In this document: positions 1 to 8,482 of the stretch, in pieces
Layout of the letters: the number at the start of each line of letters is the position of its first letter
Position numbering within the stretch: the first letter of the stretch is position 1
Assembly: GCA_021779095.1 (NCBI GenBank)
Contig: JAJYBI010000010.1
Location: 42,333-106,332, forward strand
Direction of reading: 5' to 3'
Source: Deltaproteobacteria bacterium
GTDB taxonomy: Bacteria; Desulfobacterota; Desulfuromonadia; Geobacterales; JAJYBI01
DNA length: 64,000 nt
Translations under genes and position numbers: made by a program
The notes under the pieces: model-generated
Databases searched by the model: none
Told to the model about the DNA's origin: nothing
What the model saw: the letters and a program-made list of their open reading frames with translations, nothing else

Positions 1-2
1 CC

Positions 3-236
3 GGCATCTTCGTCGCCATCTCCATGACCACCGGCGGCGGCGCCTGGGATAACGCCAAGAAATACATCGAAGACGGTCACCACGGCGGCAAGGGGGGCGA
101 GGCCCACAAGGCGGCCGTCACCGGCGACACCGTCGGCGACCCGTACAAGGACACCGCCGGCCCGGCGGTCAACCCGATGATCAAGATCATCAACATCGTA
201 TCGCTCCTGATCGTTCCGCTGCTGGCCAGGATGTAA
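3..236 (+). CDS. hppA: Membrane-bound ion-translocating pyrophosphatase, C-terminal part (5' end outside window)
   Basis: Only the last 77 codons are present, in frame from base 3. The residues [14 protein letters not shown], followed by a Gly/His-rich stretch and [21 protein letters not shown], are the hallmark C-terminal region of membrane pyrophosphatases (M-PPase). The GDPYKDT segment helps coordinate Mg-pyrophosphate, and the last helix ([15 protein letters not shown]) ends the protein. The enzyme couples PPi hydrolysis to H+ or Na+ export across the inner membrane. Ion specificity cannot be judged because the residues that separate the subfamilies are mostly upstream. The gene is followed directly by a strong bidirectional terminator. 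Confidence 0.95.
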   Translation, partial: GIFVAISMTTGGGAWDNAKKYIEDGHHGGKGGEAHKAAVTGDTVGDPYKDTAGPAVNPMIKIINIVSLLIVPLLARM

Positions 237-253
237 CGGCCCGCAGGGCATAC

Positions 254-298
254 ACGCAAAAAGGGCGTCCGGCCATCAGCCGGGCGCCCTTTTTGCGT
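254..298. terminator. Bidirectional rho-independent terminator
   Basis: An inverted repeat has arms CGCAAAAAGGGCG and CGCCCTTTTTGCG around a short GC-rich loop, with A and T runs on opposite sides. It sits between hppA (+) and the cytochrome gene (-), so it can end transcription from both directions. Confidence 0.9.
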
Positions 299-321
299 CC
301 GGGGGAATTGGAACCGCGTCT

Positions 322-600
322 CTACTTGAACGGTCCCGGTCCGTTGAAATGCCCCATCACCTGCTTCTCATGCGCGGTGAGCGACACCCCCTTCTTCTCC
401 ATACGCTCCACTATCTTCCCCATGTCCCTGTGTTCACGCGCCGCCTCCTCGATCCGCTGCCGGTTGTGGCAGTTGAGGCATTTCACGTCGATCACCTTCA
501 GCGCCTCGGGGGTGAACACCACGCCGCGCACCTCCTGGCCGGCACGCGCGGACGCCGGAAGGACAATGGCAAAAAGCACGGTACAGATCGTTTTCTTCAT
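322..600 (-). CDS. Small periplasmic monohaem c-type cytochrome
   Basis: The product is 92 aa. An N-terminal signal peptide (KKTICTVLFAIVLPASARA) is followed by a single haem-attachment motif, CLNCH, about 45 residues in, and a Lys/Glu-rich C-terminal half that ends GPGPFK. It is probably an exported electron-transfer protein. The start at base 600 (ATG) is preferred over the GTG three bases upstream because GGAG lies about 5 bases before the ATG. The gene begins two bases after the stop of the ferritin-like gene, so the two are probably translated together. No distal Met/His ligand can be assigned with certainty, and the protein belongs to no named family that I recognise. Confidence 0.85.
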   Translation of the reverse strand: MKKTICTVLFAIVLPASARAGQEVRGVVFTPEALKVIDVKCLNCHNRQRIEEAAREHRDMGKIVERMEKKGVSLTAHEKQVMGHFNGPGPFK

Positions 601-602
601 CA

Positions 603-1100
603 CTACTCCCTTACGTAGATATCCTGGTCCGACTTGTCCACCATCTTCATGACGTGCATGTACTCGTCCTCGATCATGTCGTAGTGCCCCTGGGTCTCCT
701 TGATGACCCGTTCGAAGATACCCCGCACGAGCGGATCGACGATATCCTTCACGAGCACCGTATAATGTTCGATGCAGGACTTCTCCTCCTTCAGGGAGAT
801 CTCCAGCGCCTTCTGCTCGTGGGTCTCGTCGTCGATCGCCTTCATGAGCGCCCGGTAGGTGGCGTTGGTCGTGTCGGGTGGAGACGCCATGTAGGTCTGC
901 AGGTCGCCGAACTCACCCCCCCTGTAATGATCGAAGAAGGACTTGAGGTGCCCCACCTCTTCGTTGGCCAGAAGGTCGAACACCTTTCTCGCCCGGTCGT
1001 TCCTCGTCACCTCCGCCGCCTTGCGGTAGAAGTCCATGCTGTCCTTTTCCGCCTGGATCGCCAGCTTCAGAGCCTCCTGCACCGAGTATTCCTTGCCCAT
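603..1100 (-). CDS. Ferritin-like (rubrerythrin-type) domain protein
   Basis: The product is 165 aa and nearly all helical. It has the repeated carboxylate/histidine pattern of the ferritin-like diiron fold: AEKDSMDFY, EEVGHLKSF, DDETHEQKALE and ETQGHYDMIEDEY. Members of this group (COG1633-like) bind a diiron centre and act in peroxide or oxygen detoxification or in iron handling. There is no rubredoxin-type CxxC domain, so it is not a full rubrerythrin. A G-rich Shine-Dalgarno region lies upstream of the ATG. The following gene is a small cytochrome c, and the pair may form one electron-transfer unit, which is an inference from spacing only. Confidence 0.85.
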   Translation of the reverse strand: MGKEYSVQEALKLAIQAEKDSMDFYRKAAEVTRNDRARKVFDLLANEEVGHLKSFFDHYRGGEFGDLQTYMASPPDTTNATYRALMKAIDDETHEQKALEISLKEEKSCIEHYTVLVKDIVDPLVRGIFERVIKETQGHYDMIEDEYMHVMKMVDKSDQDIYVRE

Positions 1101-1152
1101 AACATGTCCCCCCTTTTTTCATATACGTCACTGTATACATTTTGGTGATGTC

Positions 1153-1180
1153 AGTATATCGGCAAAAGGAGCGATTGCAA
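1153..1180 (-). promoter_or_regulatory. Candidate sigma-70 promoter for the ferritin-like/cytochrome pair
   Basis: Read on the minus strand, TTGCAA is followed after 16 bases by TATACT, about 50 bases upstream of the ferritin-like start codon. It lies just beyond the tcdA stop codon, so the downstream pair need not depend on tcdA transcription. Confidence 0.45.
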
Positions 1181-1188
1181 GCGCCCGA

Positions 1189-1974
1189 TCAGCGGGACGG
1201 CGAGCGTTTCCCGGCGGCGAGCAGGTCGTTCACCACCACCCCCGCCATGGTGAGGCCGAAGAGCGACGGGATGAACGAGATGCTGCCGAGGATGACCCGC
1301 CGGTGCTCGCAGGAGAACGCCTGGTCGTCCTTGTTGGGGCAGATGCAGTTCCCCTTGCACCCCGCGTCCTTCGGCGGCTCGCGGAACTCCTCCAGGGAAT
1401 AGACCACCTTCACCCCGTGCTCGATCCCCGCCTTGCGCAGGAGCTTCCTGACCGACCGGGCCATGCGGCAGCGGGTCGTCTCCGAGATGTCCCCCACCCT
1501 GACGAGGGTCGGGTCCAGCTTCATGGCCGCCCCCATGCTGGAGACGATCGGGATGTTCCGCTCCCGGCAGCTCTTGATGAGGTGGATCTTGCTCGTGAAG
1601 TGGTCGATGGCGTCCACCACGTAGTCGTAGGAGTTGGACAGGAGCTCGGCGCTCCGCTCCGCCGCGTAGAACTCCCGGTACGGGACGATCTCCGCCGCCG
1701 GGTTGATGAGCCGCATCCGCTCCGCCATCGCAACGGTCTTCGCCTTCCCCACGGTCCCGTCCATGGCGTGCAGCTGCCGGTTCACGTTGGTGAGGCAGAT
1801 GTCGTCGAAGTCTACGATGACGAGCCGGCCGACCCCGGCGCGGCAGAGCGCCTCGGCGGCATAGCTCCCGACGCCCCCCAGGCCGAAGATGGCGACGGTG
1901 GCGTTCTTCAGCCTGTCGAGTCCATCCGGGCCGATGAGGAGCTCGGTGCGGGAGAAGCGGTGTAATGCGGACAT
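1189..1974 (-). CDS. tcdA: tRNA threonylcarbamoyladenosine dehydratase (E1-like ThiF family)
   Basis: The product is 261 aa, the usual size for TcdA/CsdL. The ATP-binding Rossmann glycine loop (GLGGVGSYAAEALCRAG) starts near residue 30, followed by the VDFDDICLTNVNRQ segment typical of E1-like adenylating enzymes. A Cys-rich stretch (CKGNCICPNKDD) and a C-terminal hydrophobic tail follow. TcdA cyclises t6A37 of ANN-decoding tRNAs to ct6A. The start at 1974 (MSALHRFSRTELLIG) has GAGGTGA upstream. The longer reading frame to 2100 is rejected because its extra N-terminus is translated from an intergenic repeat. tatD lies upstream on the same strand. Confidence 0.92.
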   Translation of the reverse strand: MSALHRFSRTELLIGPDGLDRLKNATVAIFGLGGVGSYAAEALCRAGVGRLVIVDFDDICLTNVNRQLHAMDGTVGKAKTVAMAERMRLINPAAEIVPYREFYAAERSAELLSNSYDYVVDAIDHFTSKIHLIKSCRERNIPIVSSMGAAMKLDPTLVRVGDISETTRCRMARSVRKLLRKAGIEHGVKVVYSLEEFREPPKDAGCKGNCICPNKDDQAFSCEHRRVILGSISFIPSLFGLTMAGVVVNDLLAAGKRSPSR

Positions 1975-1998
1975 GGTAGTCACCTCAAACTTGATCGA

Positions 1999-2093
1999 AT
2001 TTACAGGATGGACAGGATACCCCCCCCCTCGGTCCCCCCTTGTCAGGGGGGAAGCAGCGAAGTCTCCCCTGACAAGGGGAGATTTAGAGGGGT
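1999..2093. repeat. Intergenic inverted-repeat element between tatD and tcdA
   Basis: A short tandem ACAGGAT-GG-ACAGGAT is followed by two hairpin-forming palindromes: CCCCCTTGTCAGGGGGG near 2034-2050 and TCCCCTGACAAGGGGA near 2064-2080. The second repeats the core of the first (CCCTTGTCAGGGG) in inverted form. An outer CCCCTC...GAGGGG pair closes the structure. It is a REP-like intergenic repeat and may also attenuate read-through from tatD into tcdA. Confidence 0.7.
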
Positions 2094-2096
2094 TAA

Positions 2097-2882
2097 TCAT
2101 ATTCTCAGCAGACGCCGGGCGTTGGCACTGGTGACCCTCGCCAGCTCCGCCACCGTCACCCCTTTGAGCTCCGCCACCCGCCGGGCCGTCTCGATGATGA
2201 ACGCCGGCTCGTTGGGGAGCCCCCGGTGCGGCTCCGGGGTCATGTCCGGGGCGTCGGTCTCCAGCACGAGGGCATCCGGCGGTACGGCCCGTACCACCTC
2301 AAGCGGTCGCACCGCGTTACCGTAGGTGACCGTCCCCGCCACGGAGACGAGAAGCCCCAGGTCGATGCAGGCCCGGGCCGTCTCCGCGCTCCCCGAGAAG
2401 GCGTGCATGATCCCCCCGACCCGCTCCACCCGCTCCTCCCGGAGGATACGGAGCGTCTCGTCGAAGGCGCGGCGGCAGTGGATCAGGACCGGCAGTCCCG
2501 CTGCAACGGCCAGCCGCAGCTGCCCCCGGAACGCCTCCGCCTGGAGCTCCCGCGGCACATCCTTGTAGGAGGGATCGATGCCGATCTCCCCCACCGCCAC
2601 CGCCCCGTCCAGGGAGCGCTCCAGTTCACGCAGGGTTTCGGAACCATACAGCTTCGCCCGCATGGGATGCAGGCCGGGGGCGGCGAACACCCCGGCGTGC
2701 TTCCGGGCGATGCGTGCGATCTCCCCCCAGCCCTCCGGCACCACGCCGGGAACCACGAACCGGGTCACCCCGGCGGCGCGGGCGCGGCCCAGCACCTCCT
2801 CCAGCGACCGGCCGAACCGGCCGTCGTCCAGGTGACAGTGGGTATCCACCAGCTCCAGCGTTTCGGATGCGGAGGCGTCCAT
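2097..2882 (-). CDS. tatD: TatD-family metal-dependent hydrolase
   Basis: The product is 261 aa and has a TIM-barrel amidohydrolase fold. Metal ligands are recognisable in order: DTHCHLD near the N-terminus, GEIGID, HCRR, HAFSG and ETDAPDM. TatD enzymes are 3'-5' DNA/RNA exonucleases linked to DNA repair and to hydrolysis of other phosphoesters. The chosen ATG at 2882 gives a normal N-terminus; a TTG at 2909 would add nine residues. Neither start has a strong Shine-Dalgarno sequence. It precedes tcdA on the same strand, separated by a repeat element. Confidence 0.92.
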   Translation of the reverse strand: MDASASETLELVDTHCHLDDGRFGRSLEEVLGRARAAGVTRFVVPGVVPEGWGEIARIARKHAGVFAAPGLHPMRAKLYGSETLRELERSLDGAVAVGEIGIDPSYKDVPRELQAEAFRGQLRLAVAAGLPVLIHCRRAFDETLRILREERVERVGGIMHAFSGSAETARACIDLGLLVSVAGTVTYGNAVRPLEVVRAVPPDALVLETDAPDMTPEPHRGLPNEPAFIIETARRVAELKGVTVAELARVTSANARRLLRI

Positions 2883-2941
2883 GCCGCAACTGTACCACTG
2901 CCGCGGCAAAATGGGAACGGGTCGCTTCGCCGCCGCTCCTC

Positions 2942-3050
2942 AACCCCCTCCCTTGACGGGAGGGGGCGGGGGGTGGGGGAGCTTCAACAGGTTGATATCT
3001 TGGCACCTTCACCCCCACCCTATCCCTCCCCCGTCAAGGGGGAGGGAACG
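2942..3050. repeat. GC-rich intergenic palindromic repeat (CCCTCCC/GGGAGGG type)
   Basis: The 352-base gap between tatD and prfC (2883-3234) holds two hairpins. One is CCCTCCCTTGACGGGAGGG near 2946-2964; the other is TCCCTCCCCCGTCAAGGGGGAGGGA near 3024-3048. They are inverted copies around a short AT-richer centre. The rest of the gap shows no gene. The element resembles those near 4886 and 27071. Confidence 0.7.
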
Positions 3051-3234
3051 TTTGGAAGGCATTTCCAAACTGGCTCTTGAATACTGTCCAACACGAGAAT
3101 GGTCTATTTTTCTGTTGCCCTTTCGCGGCGTAAGGTGTCATTATAGCGATGTTACACCCGGGCGAAGAGGATCTCTTCGCCCTTTGTGTGTCCCCCGGGC
3201 ATCACCGACGACCATCGCAGGAGAGTACGACCAC

Positions 3235-4818
3235 GTGAAGAAGCACAACGAAAACGAGATCGACCGCCGCCGTACCTTCGCCATCATCAGCCATCCGGAC
3301 GCCGGCAAGACCACCATCCCAGAAAAGCTGCTCCTCTTCGGCGGCGCCATCCAGCAGGCCGGCGAGGTCCGGGCCCGGAAGAGCGCCCGCCACGCCACCT
3401 CCGACTGGATGGAGATGGAGAAGCAGCGCGGCATCTCCGTCACCTCCTCCGTCATGAAGTTCGAGTACGACGGCTACGACATCAACCTGCTGGACACCCC
3501 GGGGCACAACGACTTCTCCGAGGACACCTATCGCGTCCTCACCGCCGTGGACTCGGTCCTCATGGTCATCGACTCGGTAAAGGGCGTCGAGAGCCAGACC
3601 AAGAAGCTCCTGGAGGTCTGCCGCCTGCGCCACACCCCGATCATGACCTTCATCAACAAGCTGGACCGGGAGGGGAAGGAGCCGCTGGAGCTGATCGACG
3701 AGATCGAAAGCGTCCTCAACATCCAGTGCGCCCCCATGACCTGGCCGGTCGGGATGGGGAAACGGTTCCGCGGCACCTACCACCTGTACACGAAGGAGCT
3801 CACCTTCTTCGACCCGGAGGCGGACCGGGGAACCGGCCGCACCGTCACCGTGCAGGGGCTGGATGATCCCAAACTGGATGAGCTCCTGGGGAGCCAGGTG
3901 GAGGAACTCAGGAACGAGGTGGAACTCCTGGAGGGGGCGTGCCACCCGTTCGAGCAGGAGGCGTACCTGGCCGGCCTGCAGACGCCGGTCTTCTTCGGCA
4001 GCGCCATCAACACCTTCGGCGTGCAGCAGCTGCTGGACACCTTCGTGGAGCACGCCCCGTCGCCGCTGCCGCGGGAGGCGGCCAGCCGCACCGTATCCCC
4101 CTACGAGGAGCCGTTCACCGGCTTCGTCTTCAAGATCCAGGCGAACATGGACCCGGCCCACCGGGACCGGATCGCCTTCTTCCGGATCTGCTCCGGCAAG
4201 TTCACCCGGGGGATGAAGGTAAAGCACCTGCGCCTTAACCGCGACATGCAGATCGCCAACGCCACCATCTTCATGGCCCAGGACCGTACCAACGTGGAGG
4301 AAGCATACCCCGGCGACATCATCGGCATCCACAACCACGGCATCATCAAGATCGGCGACACCTTCACCCAGGGGGAGGCGCTGAAGTACACCGGCATCCC
4401 CAACTTCGCGCCGGAGCATTTCAGGAAGGTCAGGCTCCTGGACCCGATGAAGTCCAAGGCGCTGGAGAAGGGGCTCGTGCAGCTGGCGGAGGAGGGGACC
4501 ACCCAGGTCTTCCGCCCGCTCATGGGGAGCGACTGGATCGTCGGCGCCGTGGGTATCCTGCAGTTCGACGTGGTCATGCACCGGCTGGAGTACGAGTACA
4601 ACGTGAAGGCCACCTACGAGCCGGCCAGCTACGCCACCGCCCGCTGGGTCACCGGCGAGAAGAAGCGGCTGGAGGAGTTCGAGAAGAAGGAGAAGATGAG
4701 CCTCTTCACCGACGGCGAGGGGAACCTGGCGTACCTGGCGGGAAGCCAGTGGCGGCTGGACAACACCATGGACACCTGGAAGGATCTCGCATTCCACGCC
4801 ACCCGCGAGCACAGCTGA
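3235..4818 (+). CDS. prfC: Peptide chain release factor 3 (translational GTPase)
   Basis: The product is 527 aa, close to the 529 aa of E. coli RF3. Visible GTPase motifs are G1 (SHPDAGKT), the switch region ([21 protein letters not shown]), G3 (DTPGH) and G4 (NKLD), followed by RF3-type domains II and III. RF3 is a GTPase that removes RF1/RF2 from the ribosome after peptide release and takes part in post-peptidyl-transfer quality control. The start is GTG at 3235 with AGGAG ten bases upstream; the longer open frame back to 2881 runs through repeat DNA. G1 is followed by TIPEKLLLF, with IPE where many RF3 proteins have LTE. Confidence 0.96.
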   Translation: MKKHNENEIDRRRTFAIISHPDAGKTTIPEKLLLFGGAIQQAGEVRARKSARHATSDWMEMEKQRGISVTSSVMKFEYDGYDINLLDTPGHNDFSEDTYRVLTAVDSVLMVIDSVKGVESQTKKLLEVCRLRHTPIMTFINKLDREGKEPLELIDEIESVLNIQCAPMTWPVGMGKRFRGTYHLYTKELTFFDPEADRGTGRTVTVQGLDDPKLDELLGSQVEELRNEVELLEGACHPFEQEAYLAGLQTPVFFGSAINTFGVQQLLDTFVEHAPSPLPREAASRTVSPYEEPFTGFVFKIQANMDPAHRDRIAFFRICSGKFTRGMKVKHLRLNRDMQIANATIFMAQDRTNVEEAYPGDIIGIHNHGIIKIGDTFTQGEALKYTGIPNFAPEHFRKVRLLDPMKSKALEKGLVQLAEEGTTQVFRPLMGSDWIVGAVGILQFDVVMHRLEYEYNVKATYEPASYATARWVTGEKKRLEEFEKKEKMSLFTDGEGNLAYLAGSQWRLDNTMDTWKDLAFHATREHS

Positions 4819-4840
4819 AGCGGGCTCCACAAACTCAGAA

Positions 4841-4880
4841 ACGAAAAGGCATTCCACCGACGTGGGATGCCTTTTTTCGT
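4841..4880 (+). terminator. Rho-independent terminator after prfC
   Basis: AAAAGGCATTCC pairs with the following GGGATGCCTTTTTT across a short loop and ends in a T run, 23 bases beyond the prfC stop. Confidence 0.88.
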
Positions 4881-4885
4881 GGTGT

Positions 4886-5062
4886 TACCCTCTCCCCGAG
4901 GGAGGGGGCCAGGGTGAGGGGAAAGATGATTTCCTGTTGCGCTCCCTCATCCGGCCAGTCCCTCTCTCTATCTCTCCCCCAAAGGGGGAGAGCACTCCTT
5001 GTCCTCTCCCTCCGGGAGAGGAATTAGGTGAGGGCAGGCCACCTTCTCCCAGGGGGAGAAGG
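4886..5062. repeat. Composite CTCTCCC/GGGAGAG intergenic repeat
   Basis: Several adjacent palindromes are present: CCCTCTCCCCGAGGGAGGGGG, TCTCCCCCAAAGGGGGAGA, CCTCTCCCTCCGGGAGAGG and CCTTCTCCCAGGGGGAGAAGG. The motif AGGGTGAGGG follows the first hairpin, as it does in the element at 27071. The right end supplies the last codons and the stop of the shikimate kinase gene on the opposite strand. Confidence 0.75.
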
Positions 5063-5575
5063 ATTTATCGCACATACCGCCGCGATGATCCGCTCACAGA
5101 CCTCCTCCATGGTCAGCTCGTCGCAGCGGATCGTGACCTGGGCGTATCTGCGGTAGAGGGCGCCGCGCTCGACGAACAGGTCGTCGAAGCTCTGGTCGGG
5201 GCGTTTGGCGAGCCCCCGGGTGCTGTAGTCCTTCACCCGCCGTTCCAGCGTCGCCAGCTCTACCTCCAGGAAGACGATGGTGCCGTTATTCGCCAGGTGA
5301 GCCATGGCCGGCTCGCTGTAAACCGCGCTCCCACCCGTTGCGACGACACTCTGCTCCACGGAGAGCCCCCGCAGGATCTCCTCCTCGATCTCCCGAAGGA
5401 CGAGGTAGCCGTCCGTATCCACGATATCCTGCAGCATCCGCCCGCAGGCCGTCTGGATGAGCAGGTCCGTGTCCACGAATTCGCGGCCGGTCTCTTTGGC
5501 GAGGATCACGCCGACGGTGCTCTTGCCGGCCCCCGGCATGCCGATGAGCACGATGTTGGATGGTGTTTGCTGCAC
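5024..5575 (-). CDS. aroK: Shikimate kinase-like P-loop kinase
   Basis: The product is 183 aa. The Walker A loop GMPGAGKST lies near the N-terminus, followed by VDTDLLIQ (shikimate-binding DTD position) and ATGGSAVYS where classical enzymes have a GGG loop. The C-terminal lid and nucleotide-contact region (TRGLAKRPDQSFDDLFVERGALYRRYA) is present. Shikimate kinase phosphorylates shikimate at O3 in aromatic amino acid synthesis. The start is GTG at 5575 with GAGG five bases upstream; the longer frame to 5635 lacks a comparable site. The last 15 or so residues are encoded by an intergenic repeat. The GGS variant means another small-molecule kinase role is possible. Confidence 0.8.
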   Translation of the reverse strand: MQQTPSNIVLIGMPGAGKSTVGVILAKETGREFVDTDLLIQTACGRMLQDIVDTDGYLVLREIEEEILRGLSVEQSVVATGGSAVYSEPAMAHLANNGTIVFLEVELATLERRVKDYSTRGLAKRPDQSFDDLFVERGALYRRYAQVTIRCDELTMEEVCERIIAAVCAINPSPPGRRWPALT

Positions 5576-5647
5576 TATAACCTCATCATGTCGGATACGT
5601 GCGGATCGACCCATCAAGATCGCGACGATTGCCACACGTGGAATTGC

Positions 5648-6064
5648 TCATCTGGCAGGGTTCCATTCATGACCGCAATCATGACATCTTTTCCTTTCCG
5701 TCGGCAACAGTAAAGGCAATCCGAGCAGGAGCCACGCAAGAAAGCTGTTTCGCTTGTTCAGAAAGGTCTCCGTTTTGCTGCTCCCGCATGCCGGGCAGAC
5801 TTCGGTGTCCGGCTCGTCCGGTATGGGAGATTCGGGTTGCGCCGCGAGAAGCTGTTGTGCCTCCTGAGCCAGTGACACGGGGACCTGCACCTTCACGCCG
5901 CCCAGTGCGTTCGAGTAAAGCCAGTTCATTCCGATCGTGTACTCGTCGGCAACAAAGGCAGGGATACCTGCCGCTGCAAGCTGCGCCTGCACCATGTTCG
6001 CCTCGTACGGCGTACTGTAGCTGGCGATCGTCACCAGTTTTTCCGCCGGCTCTGAGTCACTCAT
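5648..6064 (-). CDS. DUF2007 and zinc-ribbon protein
   Basis: The product is 138 aa. Residues about 9-75 (KLVTIASYSTPYEANMVQAQ and on) match the DUF2007 'putative signal-transducing' fold, which resembles the ACT/PII type. The C-terminus carries two Cys pairs, CPACG and CHDCG, flanking a hydrophobic stretch (FLAWLLLGLPLLLP). This suggests a zinc ribbon tethered to or dipping into the membrane. The start has GGAGG eight bases upstream. Its function is unknown. The upstream gene on the same strand is a membrane protein, and 164 bases without an evident gene separate them. Confidence 0.75.
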   Translation of the reverse strand: MSDSEPAEKLVTIASYSTPYEANMVQAQLAAAGIPAFVADEYTIGMNWLYSNALGGVKVQVPVSLAQEAQQLLAAQPESPIPDEPDTEVCPACGSSKTETFLNKRNSFLAWLLLGLPLLLPTERKRCHDCGHEWNPAR

Positions 6065-6228
6065 TGTCGATGCCTCCGTTTCTTCTGATTTCGCCACGAC
6101 ACAGCTTCTCTGTGCGGCAGACGTTTGCCGCGACAGGCAAATCCAAGTAAAGGAAGTGGGCGATGGTGCGGAGTATGCGGCGATCCTCCTGTGGGGGGGG
6201 TGGGACCGGCGGTGCAGCGGCCGGGGAT

Positions 6229-7299
6229 TTATGTGCGCATCGTCGGCGCAGCCGCGGTAAACGCGCGGCGCGCGTCGTGCATCGTCTGTGCGATCTTCTT
6301 CATGCCGAAGCCGCTGAACCGGATGCGGGACGGGACGTCGGGCAGGTCGGACCGGATCAGGATGCCGGTACTGAAGAAGCCGACCGTGTCGGGGATATCG
6401 TCCATTCGGTCGTAGGGAATCAGGAACCGGTGCAACATGAACCGCACCTCCAGGGCGTCCTCGTAGACCATCACCCGGAAAAACGGCCACGAGCCATTGA
6501 ACAGGTAGATGGAGCCGCCGCCGGTGAACGATGCGATGAGCTTTCTGTGCTGCTGAAAGGGGGAAGGGAGGTAGTTGAAGATGGGCGGCACGGTGAAGAT
6601 AATCAGGACGACGAAGGGAATCATCACCCCCATGGCTTCGAGACCCGCATAGCGCTGCACGGCGATGACCAGCAGCATCGGCGGTCCGATAAGGAGCAGG
6701 AATGTCCCCAGGATGCCGAACGGCATCGGCGAATCCTTGTACACCGGTTCGCCCGGGCGGGCTCCCGTCCTCTCGTTCATCCGCTCGGACAGGGCACGGG
6801 TGATCTCGTCGGGGTTGTAGCGGGAGCTGTCGTACGGATCGCGCCGGGTCGGCAGCCGTCCCAGGTAGCGGAGGCCGAAATAGGCCGGCACCACGAACTG
6901 CGCCATGGCGATGGCGAAGAAAACGCGGGAGATGATCCTGAACGTCCCGTCCGTGTCCGGCATATCGGGGAATACCATGGCGAAGAAGATGACTACCTCT
7001 GCCATCAACAGGAGTATCGCAGCCTGGCCGGCCTTCTTCCCCCACGGCTCCAGCTCCCGGATGCCGCGGGCGGCATAGAGGAACAGGCCTCCGACCACGG
7101 CAAATCCTACTAGAGCCGCGTAAGGATAGGACGCCGGGATGTGGAACCCGGCCTTATCAAACGGCATGAGCTGGGGCAGGGTGAAATTCCACACCCCGCC
7201 GAACAGGCAGAACCACCCGATATACTTCATGGTGTTTGCCGCTTTTTTTACATCCGGGTCACCGGTCCGCAGCTCCCGAATCAGATCCATGAATCCCAT
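6229..7299 (-). CDS. Polytopic membrane protein with C-terminal PH-like domain, function unknown
   Basis: The product is 356 aa. About six transmembrane segments can be seen: near residues 27-43, 57-80, 89-110, 120-147, 193-220 and 223-246. A soluble stretch of about 45 residues separates the fourth and fifth. The C-terminal 100 residues contain a beta-rich pattern (SIYLFNGSWPFFRVMVYEDA, then FLIPYDRMDDIP, then GILIRSDLP) and a terminal helix, resembling bacterial PH-like domains. The start has AGAGG seven bases upstream. No enzyme motif is visible. It could be a membrane-associated sensor or stress protein; the assignment rests on shape only. Confidence 0.7.
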   Translation of the reverse strand: MGFMDLIRELRTGDPDVKKAANTMKYIGWFCLFGGVWNFTLPQLMPFDKAGFHIPASYPYAALVGFAVVGGLFLYAARGIRELEPWGKKAGQAAILLLMAEVVIFFAMVFPDMPDTDGTFRIISRVFFAIAMAQFVVPAYFGLRYLGRLPTRRDPYDSSRYNPDEITRALSERMNERTGARPGEPVYKDSPMPFGILGTFLLLIGPPMLLVIAVQRYAGLEAMGVMIPFVVLIIFTVPPIFNYLPSPFQQHRKLIASFTGGGSIYLFNGSWPFFRVMVYEDALEVRFMLHRFLIPYDRMDDIPDTVGFFSTGILIRSDLPDVPSRIRFSGFGMKKIAQTMHDARRAFTAAAPTMRT

Positions 7300-7385
7300 G
7301 ATGTGCCTCTGTCGTTAAAGGGTCGGCTGTTAACCCGACAGCCCCGTCTTATCGGGTGGGCGGCGTCCGACTGCCTTGTTGAGCA

Positions 7386-7880
7386 TCATTCTGGTGATGA
7401 AAGGATTGCCAGCAGAGACCAGTCTTTTCCGGAAATTTCGCTTATGCGCCACCCTTTCAGGGTTTTGGTTACTCGGTACGTCAACTCGATTTTTTCATTG
7501 TTGCTGGGATACCGGAACTTCACCTTGATGATGTCTTTCTTCTTAGTTTTTTCAACCGACAGGTCAACTGCAGCAGGATCTTGAGCGGCCCAGATCGGCA
7601 CAAAATCGAGCCGGCATATTTCGCCTTTTTCTGAACATTTCCTGTCCCGGAGGATGAGGGCGGTAAGATTGTCGTCGAAGTATTGCTTCAGAATCTGGGG
7701 GGGTTGCTGCATCAAACCATCGTATCCTGCGGCCATTACTGCTTCCCATGCGTAGTCTCTGTAAAGCTTGAATACGATGCCTTCAGGAGAGTTCTCTATT
7801 GGTGGACGAAGTTCTGCCTCTGCTGAGACAGCAAATAAAGCGGTCGCAAGTAATACAGTTGAAAGAAGTCTGCTAATCAT
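7386..7880 (-). CDS. Exported protein, DUF3828-like
   Basis: The product is 164 aa. It starts with a clear signal peptide (ISRLLSTVLLATALFAVSAEA) and continues as a soluble alpha/beta domain with TYRVTKTLKGWRISEIS near the C-terminus, the pattern of DUF3828/NTF2-like exported proteins. It has two Cys residues (RDRKCSEKGEIC) that could form a disulfide in the periplasm. AGAGG precedes the ATG. Base composition is noticeably more AT-rich than the flanking genes, which suggests separate ancestry. The function is unknown. Confidence 0.65.
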   Translation of the reverse strand: MISRLLSTVLLATALFAVSAEAELRPPIENSPEGIVFKLYRDYAWEAVMAAGYDGLMQQPPQILKQYFDDNLTALILRDRKCSEKGEICRLDFVPIWAAQDPAAVDLSVEKTKKKDIIKVKFRYPSNNEKIELTYRVTKTLKGWRISEISGKDWSLLAILSSPE

Positions 7881-8122
7881 TCTTGCCTCTTATTTTTTTA
7901 TACCCTCAAGTTTGTGCCCGATGCGCTCGCACCATGCTTAAACACTTATTTTTGCCGTCAAAAAAGCGGCTCTAAGAGAAAAAACAGGGTGTTTTTGGGT
8001 GATTAATGTAGCCATACCAGCAAGTTAGCTTGGTCCGACCCCGAACCACTAGCCCTTGAATTATCACTTTTCGGGGAAGAAAAGGAGGCCGGCACCAATT
8101 GCTATTTCCTTTTTGGAGCAAT

Positions 8123-8482
8123 TTATTGCCGAGCGTAAATCCGCCTCAGAAAAATATTTGTTGCTAGTGACAACATGATGGGGATCATCATCTTAAACCA
8201 GTCCGAGAAATACAGCCCGTTATAGACCTCCGCTGCCGATCTATAAAACGAATGGTACAGCGGAATTCCCATGAAAATGAGTACGCAAACAGGTACTGCA
8301 AGACTCAAAAATGCCACCGGAATAATCGAGGCTGGAATCGATCTGATGCCAACGAAAAAACATACGCCGACGAATAGGCAACAGCCGACGATGGTCCCAA
8401 GAATCGCCAGTTCGGTTGGCAGAAGCAACGGCGTAGCCATCAGCACCACCACCAGGATGATATAAATCATCGCCTTTTTCAT
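8123..8482 (-). CDS. Small hydrophobic membrane protein, function unknown
   Basis: The product is 119 aa with about four transmembrane helices: residues 5-22, 25-45, 50-75 and a segment near the C-terminus. GAGGTAAG lies upstream of the ATG. There are no conserved motifs that I recognise. The gene and its flanks (7881-8122 and 8483-8719) are AT-rich for this chromosome. The left flank holds a possible hairpin, CCCCGAA...TTCGGGG, near 8041-8080, but no other gene was seen. Confidence 0.6.
   Translation of the reverse strand: MKKAMIYIILVVVLMATPLLLPTELAILGTIVGCCLFVGVCFFVGIRSIPASIIPVAFLSLAVPVCVLIFMGIPLYHSFYRSAAEVYNGLYFSDWFKMMIPIMLSLATNIFLRRIYARQ

Noticed and set aside
3202..4857. A 551-codon minus-strand frame opposite prfC
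   Set aside because: It is antisense to release factor 3 and has no independent support.
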